Positions 28,177 through 37,211 are shown, counted from the stretch's first letter. The stretch is DNA of 64,000 bases from Vibrio hepatarius (GCF_018860525.1 NZ_JAHKPM010000063.1:56441-120440), one strand, 5' to 3'. Notes: a model not told the origin generated them from the letters alone. A program made the numbers and translations.

Positions 28177-29310
28177 TTAACTAGCGTGGCTCTGTATCAT
28201 GGCAAAACCATTGTCTGCAGCCTGTGAACGTATTCTTGAGTGAACCAAACTTTCTACAGGTGTTTGAGCTGATAGCTGATACTCAGGGTATACAGTCAAT
28301 CGTTCGATTAATTGGTATCCAGCCAATTGGCAATGTTCCGCTAAACGCTCTATCTGCGGCCATGCTCGCTCGGGATTAATAAAGTCTTTCGTTAACGGTG
28401 AGATCCCGCCCCAATCATTAATACCAGCACGAAGGTAGTCCTGATAATCTTGTTCTAAATTAGGTGGAGCCTGCAAACTGATTGAGGGTGAGAGTATCAA
28501 TCTAGCCACCGCTAATGTGCGCAACATATCAACCTTGGAAGGTTCAGAGGCATCAGCCATCTCCGTTCCTGTCTTAGCACGAAAGTTTTGGATAATGACT
28601 TCTTGGATGTGACCATGCTTTTCATGTAATTGTTCGATAACTAGCAGACTCTCAATTCTGTCTTGCCAAGACTCTCCTATCCCTATCAATAGCCCTGTAG
28701 TAAACGGAATACCTAACTCACCCGCAGCTTCTAGAGTATCGATGCGACGCTGAGGTGTTTTATCTGGGCAACCATAATGCGCACCACCTTTTTTTGTTAA
28801 AGCTGGACTTAAACTTTCTAGCATCATGCCCATAGATCCAGCGACAGGTTTTAGTATTGCTAATTCTTGATAAGAAAGTGCACCCGCATTGATATGGGGC
28901 ACCAGCAAACTTTTCTCCAGAACAAGTTCAGACATCGCCTTGAGATAACCCACTGTTGTACTGTGTCCTTGAGCTGCTAATAAATCTCTCGCGAGTTTGT
29001 GCCGTTTCTCAGGTTGCTCACCTAAACTGAAAAGCGCCTCCTTACACCCCATACGCTGACCTTGCAGTACAGTGGTAAGAACTTGTTCCGGACTCATCAA
29101 CTGCGCCTCTCCCGACTGAGGAGTTTTGACAAAAGTGCAATAGCGGCAAGTATCACGACACATATTCGTCAGCGGAATAAACACCTTGCGTGAATAAGAC
29201 ACCTGCTGACCCCAATGACTATCACGTACTTGACCGGCTTGCTGACAGAGCCTACCAAGAAGTTCATCGGTGGCGTTTCCCATTTGCATCGCTACGTCCT
29301 TGCTCAGCAT
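28177..29310 (-). CDS. cofG: radical SAM FO synthase subunit 1
   Basis: 377 aa radical SAM protein with C51-x3-C55-x2-C58 (CRDTCRYCTF), FSLGEQPEKR, and GLLIGIGES, as in CofG. It performs the ring-closing half of FO synthesis with CofH. It is the first gene of the seven-gene F420 operon; its ATG has GGAGG five bases upstream. The 307-bp gap in front holds the likely operon promoter and a RutR-like operator. Confidence 0.95.
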   Translation of the reverse strand: MLSKDVAMQMGNATDELLGRLCQQAGQVRDSHWGQQVSYSRKVFIPLTNMCRDTCRYCTFVKTPQSGEAQLMSPEQVLTTVLQGQRMGCKEALFSLGEQPEKRHKLARDLLAAQGHSTTVGYLKAMSELVLEKSLLVPHINAGALSYQELAILKPVAGSMGMMLESLSPALTKKGGAHYGCPDKTPQRRIDTLEAAGELGIPFTTGLLIGIGESWQDRIESLLVIEQLHEKHGHIQEVIIQNFRAKTGTEMADASEPSKVDMLRTLAVARLILSPSISLQAPPNLEQDYQDYLRAGINDWGGISPLTKDFINPERAWPQIERLAEHCQLAGYQLIERLTVYPEYQLSAQTPVESLVHSRIRSQAADNGFAMIQSHAS

Positions 29311-29617
29311 ATTTCCTCCATGGTTATTCGTTACACCTAACCTTAAGAATTAAGATTTGATCAGAAATAAAATTCGCACACTTTTTATCCGCTGGTACAA
29401 GTAACACTCTTTTTACCAAATGGCAAAAAATTACATGGATGATTTCTGGTTGTGCAATCGCAGTCTAAATTGGAAGCAAAAATAATCAAAAGTTCATTAA
29501 TTACATACGCTTAATGACAAGGTGAACTATGAATATTTTTAAACATAGTAAATAAGAGAATGTTTCATTGACTAGAAATAAGTCAGTAAGGGGCAAGTCC
29601 CCTATAAAGGTAGGGGA
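29311..29617. other. gene-free region upstream of the F420 operon
   Basis: 307 bp between cofG and the RutR-like gene, both on the minus strand. It holds a RutR-like palindrome (29412-29427) and, just after the regulator's stop, a 7-bp perfect hairpin TCCCCTA / TAGGGGA (29598-29617) without a T-tract. No further gene is visible; a promoter for cofG is expected here but no convincing -35/-10 pair stands out. Confidence 0.6.
29412..29427. promoter_or_regulatory. candidate RutR-type operator upstream of cofG
   Basis: TTTACCA-AA-TGGCAAA is a near palindrome with the same 7-2-7 layout as the E. coli RutR consensus TTGACCA-NN-TGGTCAA; by eye 11 of 14 arm bases match. It lies about 100 bp in front of cofG and downstream of the RutR-like gene. 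It would let uracil or thymine relieve repression of F420 synthesis. Not tested by any matrix score. Confidence 0.5.
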
Positions 29618-30286
29618 TTATTTAGGGGCTAAGATGCCGTTTAAAACCATATCAGTGAGAAATTTGGCCGCACGATCAAAATCTGGCTGCTCAAGTTTTT
29701 GCTTATCCAATACCAACTCAATCTGGGAAGCGAAATCGGCATAAGTTTGGGTCATAGCCCATATAGCAATAAATAAATGATCGGGCTCAATCCTACGTAA
29801 CCGACCTTCATCCATCCAGCCTTCTACCAATTTAAGGTTACGCTTAAACAACGGCCTTAAATGAGCTTTAAGGTAATCACGAATTATCGGTGCACCAGAA
29901 ATAATCTCTTGGGCAAATACCTTTGAAGCATCGGGGTTGTCGTGGGAGAGCTGCAACTTACTGCGGATATATTGTTCAATAAGTTGCTCTGGAGTAGCAT
30001 TTTTCTGCTCAGAAAACACCATTCGTTCTAGCCAAGTGTCAACGATGCTCTGTAATACCGTTCTATATAACAAGTCTTTAGATGAAAAATAATACAGTAG
30101 ATTCTGCTTGGACATACCACTCTGCTGAGCAATACGCTCCATGGTGGCCCCTTTATAGCCAAACTCAGCAAACACTCCCTCTGCGGCTCCCTGTATATTG
30201 GCTTGCGTAGCGACTCGAGCAGAGGAGAACTTGGTCTCTTTCGAAGTTTTGGGTGCTAACTGAAAAGACGTACTAGTCATAATCAC
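29618..30286 (-). CDS. TetR-family regulator, RutR-like (pyrimidine sensing)
   Basis: 222 aa. N-terminal helix-turn-helix (VFAEFGYKGATMERIA, GMSKQNLLYYFSSKDLLY) and a C-terminal ligand domain ending with IAIWAMTQTYADFASQIE, which closely follows the E. coli RutR pattern (LLYYF-SK and IWASTQ-YADFA). RutR binds uracil or thymine and releases DNA. Placed between the F420 operon and the pyrimidine-catabolism genes, it probably controls one or both. Its start is 5 bp from the end of the LysR gene, so the two regulators may be cotranscribed. The RutR family call is by remembered similarity; ligand is inference. Confidence 0.82.
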   Translation of the reverse strand: MIMTSTSFQLAPKTSKETKFSSARVATQANIQGAAEGVFAEFGYKGATMERIAQQSGMSKQNLLYYFSSKDLLYRTVLQSIVDTWLERMVFSEQKNATPEQLIEQYIRSKLQLSHDNPDASKVFAQEIISGAPIIRDYLKAHLRPLFKRNLKLVEGWMDEGRLRRIEPDHLFIAIWAMTQTYADFASQIELVLDKQKLEQPDFDRAAKFLTDMVLNGILAPK

Positions 30287-30291
30287 TAACC

Positions 30292-31230
30292 TTAGAAATA
30301 TGGTTGCTGAACTTCATCTGCCTCAGTTTGAATACGGGTAAGTGCATCAAGGAACTCCTGCACAATCCTAGTCGGTTTAGGCGATTTTCGATGAATTGCA
30401 GTAAATTGGCAATAATATGAGAATCTTGGATTATTTATTCTAACCATTTTTTCCTGTGACACCATAATAGCGGCAAAATGCTCAGGCAGAAATCCAATAT
30501 ACTGCCCAGATTGAATAAGCATGGTGATCCCCTCTTGATTACTTGCTGTAGCGCTCTTGTGTAAGTTAAGCGCTCGACCAATCTCCATATTGGGGCTGCT
30601 AAAGCTTAACCCAGCGTATTTCTGCTCCATCACTTCTTCATCACTCACCAACCTTCGCATATGAAAAAAGTGATGACCTTTACCACAATACATATACATC
30701 TGCTCACCAAACAAAGGTAAATACTCAAGACTAGCCGAACGACGGTGCGGTGGAACAATCCCAAGGTGATATTTGCCTTCCAATACCCCTTTTTCAATTT
30801 CATTCACGGGCAAAACATGGATATCAATCGCAACCTCAGGAGCCCTTGCTACATAATCGGCAATAGCCTGATCAACCTTACACTTAGGGTTAGTCACCAT
30901 AGTATCGAACATCGCAATGATCAGATGCCCCTTCAAACTATGGTGCATGCCATTTATCTCATGACGAAATTCATCAATAGAAAATAGTAAACGCTGCGCC
31001 GATTCATAAATGTGTAATCCCTCGCTGGTGAGAGAGAAACCAGAGCGTCCCCTATGACAAAGAACTAACCCCAAACGTTGCTCCAAGTCTTTCAAATGAC
31101 GACTGATGGTTGAACGACCAATGTTAAGCTCCATCTCGGCTGCGCTTAGGCCACCGCTGTCAACAACAGCCATAAACACTCGCAGCAAGCGAATATCCAA
31201 ATCGGATAACTGTCCTAATAACGCTTTCAT
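30292..31230 (-). CDS. LysR-family transcriptional regulator
   Basis: 312 aa: N-terminal winged HTH (LDIRLLRVFMAVVDSGGLSAAE, then GRSTISRHLKDLEQRLG) and a C-terminal substrate-binding domain, normal LysR length. I chose the ATG at 31230 (MKALLGQ), with GGGGTGA in front; a longer frame to 31461 adds ~77 residues that would read across the divergent promoter and into the aminotransferase gene. It is divergent from the beta-alanine aminotransferase gene, the usual arrangement for a LysR activator of that operon. The inducer is unknown; beta-alanine or a dihydropyrimidine is plausible. Confidence 0.88.
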   Translation of the reverse strand: MKALLGQLSDLDIRLLRVFMAVVDSGGLSAAEMELNIGRSTISRHLKDLEQRLGLVLCHRGRSGFSLTSEGLHIYESAQRLLFSIDEFRHEINGMHHSLKGHLIIAMFDTMVTNPKCKVDQAIADYVARAPEVAIDIHVLPVNEIEKGVLEGKYHLGIVPPHRRSASLEYLPLFGEQMYMYCGKGHHFFHMRRLVSDEEVMEQKYAGLSFSSPNMEIGRALNLHKSATASNQEGITMLIQSGQYIGFLPEHFAAIMVSQEKMVRINNPRFSYYCQFTAIHRKSPKPTRIVQEFLDALTRIQTEADEVQQPYF

Positions 31231-31261
31231 TGTTTCATCACCCCGCATGTTTAGTTCGATT

Positions 31262-31284
31262 ATTTGGTATTTATCAAACCAAAT
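31262..31284. promoter_or_regulatory. LysR-type palindrome in the divergent promoter
   Basis: ATTTGGT and ACCAAAT, perfect 7-bp arms with a 9-nt centre, containing a T-N11-A core as expected of LysR boxes. It is between the LysR gene start (31230) and the aminotransferase ATG (31360). Confidence 0.6.
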
Positions 31285-31359
31285 CTCGTGCTTAAAGTAA
31301 AAGCAAGTCCATGTTTTTTCCAAAGAAAATGGGAAATAACCAAAGGAGAACCAGATCAA

Positions 31360-32682
31360 ATGGACACAAAGCAGATAGAAACAGAGATGCAAGCCTACTG
31401 GATGCCATATACTGCAAACCGCCGATTTAAAGCCGAGCCACGAATCATCACTGGTGCTCAAGGTGCCTATTACATCGATGATAAAGGACGCAAGATATTT
31501 GACGGCCTTTCTGGTCTATGGACATGTGGAGCAGGCCATAATCGTACAGAAATCGCCAATGCTGTAGAGAAGCAGTTGCTCGAACTCGACTATGCACCGG
31601 CATTCCAATATGGTCACCCTAAAGCCTTTGAGTTAGCAGAGCGTTTAGCCACATTGGCACCTGAAGATATCAACAAGGTTTTTTTTGTCAATTCCGGCTC
31701 AGAAGCCTCTGATACTGCCACCAAGATTGCACGTGCCTATTGGCGCCAACAAGGGCAGCCAACCAAAACTCGAATTATCGGTCGTATCAAAGGCTACCAT
31801 GGAGCCAGTTGGGGAGGTATAAGCTGGGGAGGCATCAATGGCAATCGCAAACTGTGGGGCCAAGCGATGGAAGCAGACCACCTCGCCCATACTTTGCAAC
31901 CCGACATGGCTTTCACTCAGGGGATGCCACCTAAAGGTGCTGAGATGGCAGATGAATTATTAGAGCTTATAGCTTTGCATGATTCATCCAATATCGCAGC
32001 CGTTATCATTGAGCCATTTTCCGGATCAGCTGGTGTAATTGTTCCACCAGAAGGCTACTTACAACGCCTGCGCGCCATCTGTGAACAACATAATATTCTG
32101 CTAATTTTTGATGAAGTGATCACTGGCTTTGGCCGTACAGGAAATTACTTTGGAGCCCAAACCTTTGGTGTTACACCAGACATGATTTGTATTGCTAAAC
32201 AGATTACTAACGGCGCTATACCTATGGGAGCAGTGTTAGCTAAGCAAGGGATTTACGATGCCTTTATGCATGCAGGAGGCCCAGATCACAATATTGAGTT
32301 ACCCCACGGCTATACATACTCTGGCCACCCTGTGGCCTGTGCTTGTGCATTAGCGACCCTAGATATATTGGAAAAAGAGCAGCTTATCCCACAAGTCGCC
32401 GAACTAGCACCTGTATTTGAAAAGTCGATCCACAGCCTTAGAGGTAGCAAACATATCTTGGATATTCGCAACTTTGGTTTTGCTGCTGGGCTCACGGTCG
32501 CACCACGTGACGGAGACGCTACCATTAGACCGGTGGAGATCGCCACCACTTTATGGCAGCAAGGGTTTTATGTCCGCTATGGCGGTGACACCATCCAACT
32601 AGGACTACCCTTCATCACCCAAGAACATGAAATAGATCGCCTTATCAACGCAATGGGCGATGCCTTCGAGCAAACAGATTAA
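31360..32682 (+). CDS. omega-amino acid (beta-alanine):pyruvate aminotransferase
   Basis: 440 aa class III PLP aminotransferase. Seen: FFVNSGSEASDTATKIAR, LLIFDEVITGFGRTG (cofactor Asp) and CIAKQITNGAIPMG (PLP lysine). Closest pattern is omega-amino acid:pyruvate aminotransferase of pseudomonads, converting beta-alanine (or 3-aminoisobutyrate) to (methyl)malonate semialdehyde. I chose the ATG at 31360, preceded by AAAGGAG; the longer frame from 31264 would start inside the LysR operator. It is followed 19 bp later by the semialdehyde dehydrogenase that uses its product, and is probably activated by the divergent LysR protein. Confidence 0.88.
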   Translation: MDTKQIETEMQAYWMPYTANRRFKAEPRIITGAQGAYYIDDKGRKIFDGLSGLWTCGAGHNRTEIANAVEKQLLELDYAPAFQYGHPKAFELAERLATLAPEDINKVFFVNSGSEASDTATKIARAYWRQQGQPTKTRIIGRIKGYHGASWGGISWGGINGNRKLWGQAMEADHLAHTLQPDMAFTQGMPPKGAEMADELLELIALHDSSNIAAVIIEPFSGSAGVIVPPEGYLQRLRAICEQHNILLIFDEVITGFGRTGNYFGAQTFGVTPDMICIAKQITNGAIPMGAVLAKQGIYDAFMHAGGPDHNIELPHGYTYSGHPVACACALATLDILEKEQLIPQVAELAPVFEKSIHSLRGSKHILDIRNFGFAAGLTVAPRDGDATIRPVEIATTLWQQGFYVRYGGDTIQLGLPFITQEHEIDRLINAMGDAFEQTD

Positions 32683-32701
32683 ACCCAGTGAGGAAGTAAA
32701 C

Positions 32702-34198
32702 ATGTTAGAACATATTGGTCATCTGATTAATGGTGAGATCCACACAGATAATAGCCAAGCACAGGCAATATTTAATCCTGCAACTGGTGAGCCATGTGCC
32801 CAAGTCAGTATGGCATCAAAAGAAACGGTCACCATGGCGATAAGCGCAGCCAAACAGGCCTATCCTACTTGGAGAAATACGCCACCAGCGGTACGGGCTC
32901 AAGTGATGTATCGCTTTAAACAACTACTTGAACAACACCAAGACACCATCTGCAACCTTATCTCCCGTGAGCATGGAAAAGTACTAAGTGACGCTAAAGG
33001 TGAACTAGCACGTGGAATTGAGAACGTAGAGTTTGCTTGCGGTATGCCAGAGCTGCTCAAAGGTGAGCACAGCCGTAATGTGGGACGTGATATTGATGCT
33101 TGGAATGAATTTCAGCCCTTAGGCGTCGTTGCAGGCATCACACCATTTAATTTTCCGGCCATGGTACCACTGTGGATGTGGCCAAGTGCAATAATGTGCG
33201 GTAACACCTTTGTACTCAAGCCTTCCGAGCGTGACCCATCTTGCGTTGTTTATATTGCTCAATTAGCTGAAGAGGCAGGGCTGCCACCAGGAGTTCTCAA
33301 CGTAGTAAACGGTGGCGCTGATGTTGTTAACCAACTCATCGACGATGAGGCTATCCAAGCTATCAGCTTTGTTGGTTCTACTCCAATCGCAGAAGCTATA
33401 TACAATCGCGCTGCTGAAAAAGGCAAACGCTGTCAGGCTCTGGGTGGGGCAAAAAACCACGCCGTTATCATGCCAGATGCTGATCTAGATAATGTAACTA
33501 GCGCACTCATGGGAGCTGCATATGGTTCATGCGGCCAGCGCTGTATGGCAATCTCAGTGGCGGTTGCAGTCGGTGACAACGTCGCTGATGCCCTGATCAA
33601 CAAACTGAAACCAAAAGTTCAAGCGCTCAAAGTAGGTCCAGGGAGCGATAACAGTAATGAGATGGGACCTCTAATTACAGCAGCTCAAAAAGATAAAGTA
33701 GCCGCTTATGTTACACAAGCAGAAGCGCAAGGCGCTGAAATCGTAGTCGATGGCCGCAATATCGTCGTACCTAATTTTGAGTCAGGTTTCTTCTTTGGTG
33801 GCACCTTGTTCGACAAGGTGACACCTGAAATGACCATTTATCAACAAGAAGTATTTGGCCCAGTACTCGTCGTCGTCAGAGTAAACTCTTTAGAAGAGGC
33901 AGTGACACTTATCAATCAACATGAATATGGAAATGGAACCTGCATATTTACACGAGATGGTGAAGCAAGCCGTTACTTCTCAGACCAAGTCATGGTGGGC
34001 ATGGTTGGTATAAATGTCCCACTACCAGTCCCCGTGTCATACCATAGTTTCGGAGGTTGGAAACGCTCACTATTTGGCGATCTGCATGCTTATGGCCCTG
34101 ACTCAGTACGTTTTTACACTAGGCGTAAAGCTATCAGCCAAAGATGGCCATCTGGTGGTGTGAAAGATGGAACCTTATTTTCATTCCCAAGTTTATAG
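32702..34198 (+). CDS. mmsA: (methyl)malonate-semialdehyde dehydrogenase, CoA-acylating
   Basis: 498 aa aldehyde dehydrogenase of the MmsA/IolA family. Seen: ITPFNFPAMVPLWMWPSAI, LKPSERDPS, and GSCGQRCMAIS with the catalytic cysteine in the GQRCM context typical of CoA-dependent MMSDH; the C-terminal GGWKRSLFGD is also typical. It converts malonate semialdehyde to acetyl-CoA and methylmalonate semialdehyde to propionyl-CoA, the end of uracil and thymine catabolism. The start ATG at 32702 follows GAGGAAG. 177 bp without a gene follow. Confidence 0.92.
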   Translation: MLEHIGHLINGEIHTDNSQAQAIFNPATGEPCAQVSMASKETVTMAISAAKQAYPTWRNTPPAVRAQVMYRFKQLLEQHQDTICNLISREHGKVLSDAKGELARGIENVEFACGMPELLKGEHSRNVGRDIDAWNEFQPLGVVAGITPFNFPAMVPLWMWPSAIMCGNTFVLKPSERDPSCVVYIAQLAEEAGLPPGVLNVVNGGADVVNQLIDDEAIQAISFVGSTPIAEAIYNRAAEKGKRCQALGGAKNHAVIMPDADLDNVTSALMGAAYGSCGQRCMAISVAVAVGDNVADALINKLKPKVQALKVGPGSDNSNEMGPLITAAQKDKVAAYVTQAEAQGAEIVVDGRNIVVPNFESGFFFGGTLFDKVTPEMTIYQQEVFGPVLVVVRVNSLEEAVTLINQHEYGNGTCIFTRDGEASRYFSDQVMVGMVGINVPLPVPVSYHSFGGWKRSLFGDLHAYGPDSVRFYTRRKAISQRWPSGGVKDGTLFSFPSL

Positions 34199-34226
34199 CT
34201 TGTAACAGTAGTAAAGGGTCAAACTT

Positions 34227-34262
34227 GATTCTGGCGGTGGTAACACGGCTTACGCCAGAATC
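34227..34262. repeat. perfect inverted repeat downstream of mmsA
   Basis: GATTCTGGCG / CGCCAGAATC, 10-bp arms, 16-nt loop, in the gap between mmsA and the ureidopropionase gene. A T-rich stretch starts about 10 nt after it, so it may act as a leaky terminator or mRNA-processing hairpin separating the two gene pairs. Confidence 0.6.
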
Positions 34263-34375
34263 TGATTGGTCAATTTTTTCTTTAATCAATCCGGCGCCTG
34301 TCCTCATTAATGTAGATCTTCAGGCAGTACCAACACCAGCAATTCGGCTGACAAAAATAGAGTAAAGGATTATTT

Positions 34376-35641
34376 ATGAACGATTTACGCATTAATGGCG
34401 ATCGACTATGGCAAAGCCTGATGGAAATGGCACAGTTTGGCCTAACGGAAAAAGGGGGATGTGCTCGCCTCGCAGCCACAGAACTGGATGGCAAAGCCAG
34501 AGATCTATTTGTCGATTGGTGCAAAAAATGCGGCTGCACTATTAGTGTCGATAAAATGGGTAATATCTTTGCGCGCCGCGAGGGAAAAGATAACTCACTA
34601 CCGGCTGTGGCAACTGGTAGTCATTTAGATACCCAGCCGACAGGTGGTAAGTTTGATGGAGTATTTGGTGTACTAGCAGGTGTCGAAGTACTAAGAACCT
34701 TACATGAGAATAACATTCTCACCGCAGCGCCAATGGAGTTTACGGTTTGGACCAACGAAGAAGGTTCGCGCTTTCAACCCGCAATGCAAGGCTCTGGCGT
34801 CTATGTCGGTCGCTTCGACTTAGAAACCGAACTTAATAAAACCGATGTTGATGGTATTCGTCTAAAAGATGAGCTTGAAAACATTGGTTATCTAGGAAAA
34901 GAAAATCCGGGTAGTCGCCATATTGGGGCTTTTTTTGAAGCTCATATCGAGCAAGGACCTATCTTAGAAGATCAAGAAAAAACTATTGGTGTAGTCCGTT
35001 TAGGTCAAGGGATCCGCTGGTACAATGTCACCATCAAAGGGCGTGAATCTCACTCGGGCACGACTCCTATGTACTTACGTAAAGACGCTATGGTCGCAAG
35101 CGCAAAAATCATTGCAGAGGTTGAACAGTTAGCTCACCGCTATGAAAATGGTCTTGGTACCGTTGGCTTTATGCACGTTTTTCCTAACTCTCGTAACGTA
35201 ATTCCCGGCGAAATAACCTTCAGCGTCGATCTGCGAAATCCAAATGCTGATGTTCTTACCAAAATGGACAAAGTCTTTACCGAATACTGCGCAGACATTG
35301 AAAAAGAGCGTGAAATCAAAATTGATATTGACCCATTCTGGTATTTCGCCCCAGTTGAGTTTAACGCCTCTGATGACGTTAAAGCGGCGGCAGAAAAACT
35401 CGGTTATTCAAACATGGATATCTATGCAGGAGCAGGTCATGACGCTTGCTATATGGCTGATGTCGTACCGACAGGTATGATTTTCACGCCCTGTGAGAAC
35501 GGCATTAGTCATAACGAAATTGAAAACACTTCTCCGCAAGAATGTGAGGCAGGTGCTAACGTTTTGTTGCACACAATGCTAGAAGCCAGTACGCGCATTG
35601 CAATGGAATCTGCAAACTCCGCACTGTGTGAAACCGAATAG
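34376..35641 (+). CDS. beta-ureidopropionase / N-carbamoyl amino acid hydrolase (M20 family)
   Basis: 421 aa zinc-dependent amidohydrolase. Metal-ligand segments: GSHLDTQPTGGKFDG, TNEEGSRF, EAHIEQGP and ENGISHNE near the end; GRESHSGTTPM is in the dimerisation/lid region. It hydrolyses N-carbamoyl-beta-alanine to beta-alanine, CO2 and ammonia; some members are L-N-carbamoylases of hydantoin pathways. Downstream lie the permease and dihydropyrimidinase on the same strand; the beta-alanine genes upstream favour the pyrimidine role. Confidence 0.88.
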   Translation: MNDLRINGDRLWQSLMEMAQFGLTEKGGCARLAATELDGKARDLFVDWCKKCGCTISVDKMGNIFARREGKDNSLPAVATGSHLDTQPTGGKFDGVFGVLAGVEVLRTLHENNILTAAPMEFTVWTNEEGSRFQPAMQGSGVYVGRFDLETELNKTDVDGIRLKDELENIGYLGKENPGSRHIGAFFEAHIEQGPILEDQEKTIGVVRLGQGIRWYNVTIKGRESHSGTTPMYLRKDAMVASAKIIAEVEQLAHRYENGLGTVGFMHVFPNSRNVIPGEITFSVDLRNPNADVLTKMDKVFTEYCADIEKEREIKIDIDPFWYFAPVEFNASDDVKAAAEKLGYSNMDIYAGAGHDACYMADVVPTGMIFTPCENGISHNEIENTSPQECEAGANVLLHTMLEASTRIAMESANSALCETE

Positions 35642-35685
35642 TAAACCTCTGTTGTCAGACAACTTCTCAATTGGATGAGAAATTA

Positions 35686-37173
35686 ATGAAGCAATCAAGC
35701 ATGAAAAAGATCGGTGACTTCTACGAACTAGACGTTGCCCAAGACTTAATAGATAGTAAATATTATAATCAAGACTTAGCACCTACCAAAATATCAGAAC
35801 GTACTTGGAGCAAAGTAAACATCGCCGCGCTTTGGGTTGGGATGGCTATCTGTGTTCCCACCTATACCTTGGGTAGTGTGTTAACCACTTACTTCGGGCT
35901 ATCGGTGCTAGAGGCACTAGTCACCATCTTACTCGCCAATACAATCGTACTGATACCACTGACACTAAACGCCTTTCCAGGAACCAAATACGGCATACCT
36001 TTCCCAATACTTCTTCGTTCGTCGTTTGGTACTCTGGGCTCCAACATACCATGTCTTATTCGTGGTCTAGTCGCTTGTGGCTGGTTTGGTATCCAAACCA
36101 TGTTCGGCGGTTTAGCAATTCACCTGCTATTGTCTGAGTTATCAACCAACTGGGCAAATCTTGGCGGTATCGGTGAAGTAATTGGGTTCTTTATCTTTTG
36201 GATACTGAATATCGGTATAGTGCTCAAGGGCTCTGATTCAATCAAGTGGCTCGAAACCCTCTCTGCCCCGCTACTGCTGGCAGTTGGTCTTGGCCTTATA
36301 TTCTGGGCTAGTGACAAAGTCTCATATTCGGAAATCATCATGACTCCAGCAAACCGACCCGAAGATGCTGGGCTTGCTAGCTATTTCTTTGCTGGTCTTA
36401 CGGCTATGGTCGGCTTCTGGGCAACCCTATCTTTGAACATCCCAGATTTTAGCCGCTACGCAAAATCGCAAAGAGATCAAATTATTGGACAAATCATTGG
36501 CTTGCCTTTAACCATGTTCTTCTTCGCTGCATTAGGAGTTGTTCTCACCTCCGCTTCTTTCACCCTGTTTGGTGAAACGATTTCTGACCCTATAACGCTT
36601 ATCAGTAAGATTGAAAGTCCATTTTGGGTAGTGGTTGCCATGGTGCTCATTATCATTGCCACCCTATCGACCAATACAGCTGCCAATGTCGTATCACCAA
36701 CCAATGACTTTCAGAATATTGCACCGAAACAAATCAACCATACCCGTGGCGTGCTGCTTACAGGACTGGTTGGCCTTGGTCTGATGAGTTGGGAGCTATT
36801 GAAAAAACTCAACTGGATCGAATCAGATGTTAGTGTTGAAGCTATGTACTCAAACTGGCTATTAGGTTATTCAAGCTTATTGGGACCAATTGCGGGGATC
36901 ATGATCGTCGATTACTTCCTGATCAAAAAGCAAACCTTAGACATTCCCTCTCTCTACTCAGATCAAGAGCAAAGCCCTTCAATTAACTATGCTGGCTTTA
37001 TCTCCTTCTTCATTCCCGTGACCTTTACCATCATCGCCATCACTTTTGACGTTTTGATTTGGTTCTATAACTACGGATGGTTCACCGGAGCCTTGTCTGG
37101 CGCAATCCTATACTACTTGACCTCTACAGCGATGGTGCGTCCAGTCGCTAGTGCTCAGCCTGAAAAGGCATAA
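35686..37173 (+). CDS. NCS1-family permease (uracil/dihydropyrimidine/hydantoin)
   Basis: 495 aa integral membrane protein with about 12 hydrophobic segments. Seen: the NCS1 N-terminal pattern NQDLAPTKISERTW, a GSxxxTYFGLSVLEA first-helix region and IPDFSRYAKSQRDQ. The family carries nucleobases, hydantoins and allantoin with Na+ or H+. Between ureidopropionase and dihydropyrimidinase it most likely imports uracil/thymine or a dihydropyrimidine. I chose the ATG at 35686 over a TTG at 35671 although the ribosome site is weak for both. Substrate cannot be read from sequence. Confidence 0.87.
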   Translation: MKQSSMKKIGDFYELDVAQDLIDSKYYNQDLAPTKISERTWSKVNIAALWVGMAICVPTYTLGSVLTTYFGLSVLEALVTILLANTIVLIPLTLNAFPGTKYGIPFPILLRSSFGTLGSNIPCLIRGLVACGWFGIQTMFGGLAIHLLLSELSTNWANLGGIGEVIGFFIFWILNIGIVLKGSDSIKWLETLSAPLLLAVGLGLIFWASDKVSYSEIIMTPANRPEDAGLASYFFAGLTAMVGFWATLSLNIPDFSRYAKSQRDQIIGQIIGLPLTMFFFAALGVVLTSASFTLFGETISDPITLISKIESPFWVVVAMVLIIIATLSTNTAANVVSPTNDFQNIAPKQINHTRGVLLTGLVGLGLMSWELLKKLNWIESDVSVEAMYSNWLLGYSSLLGPIAGIMIVDYFLIKKQTLDIPSLYSDQEQSPSINYAGFISFFIPVTFTIIAITFDVLIWFYNYGWFTGALSGAILYYLTSTAMVRPVASAQPEKA

Positions 37174-37183
37174 TTGAACAAAA

Positions 37184-37211
37184 GGTCAACGGAGCTTTTA
37201 CGTTGTTGACC
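37184..37211. repeat. inverted repeat before dihydropyrimidinase
   Basis: GGTCAAC / GTTGACC, 7-bp perfect arms with a 14-nt centre, in the 59-bp gap between permease and dihydropyrimidinase, just upstream of the latter's ribosome site. It could be an mRNA hairpin tuning translation or an operator; the halves face the opposite way to RutR sites. Confidence 0.5.
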
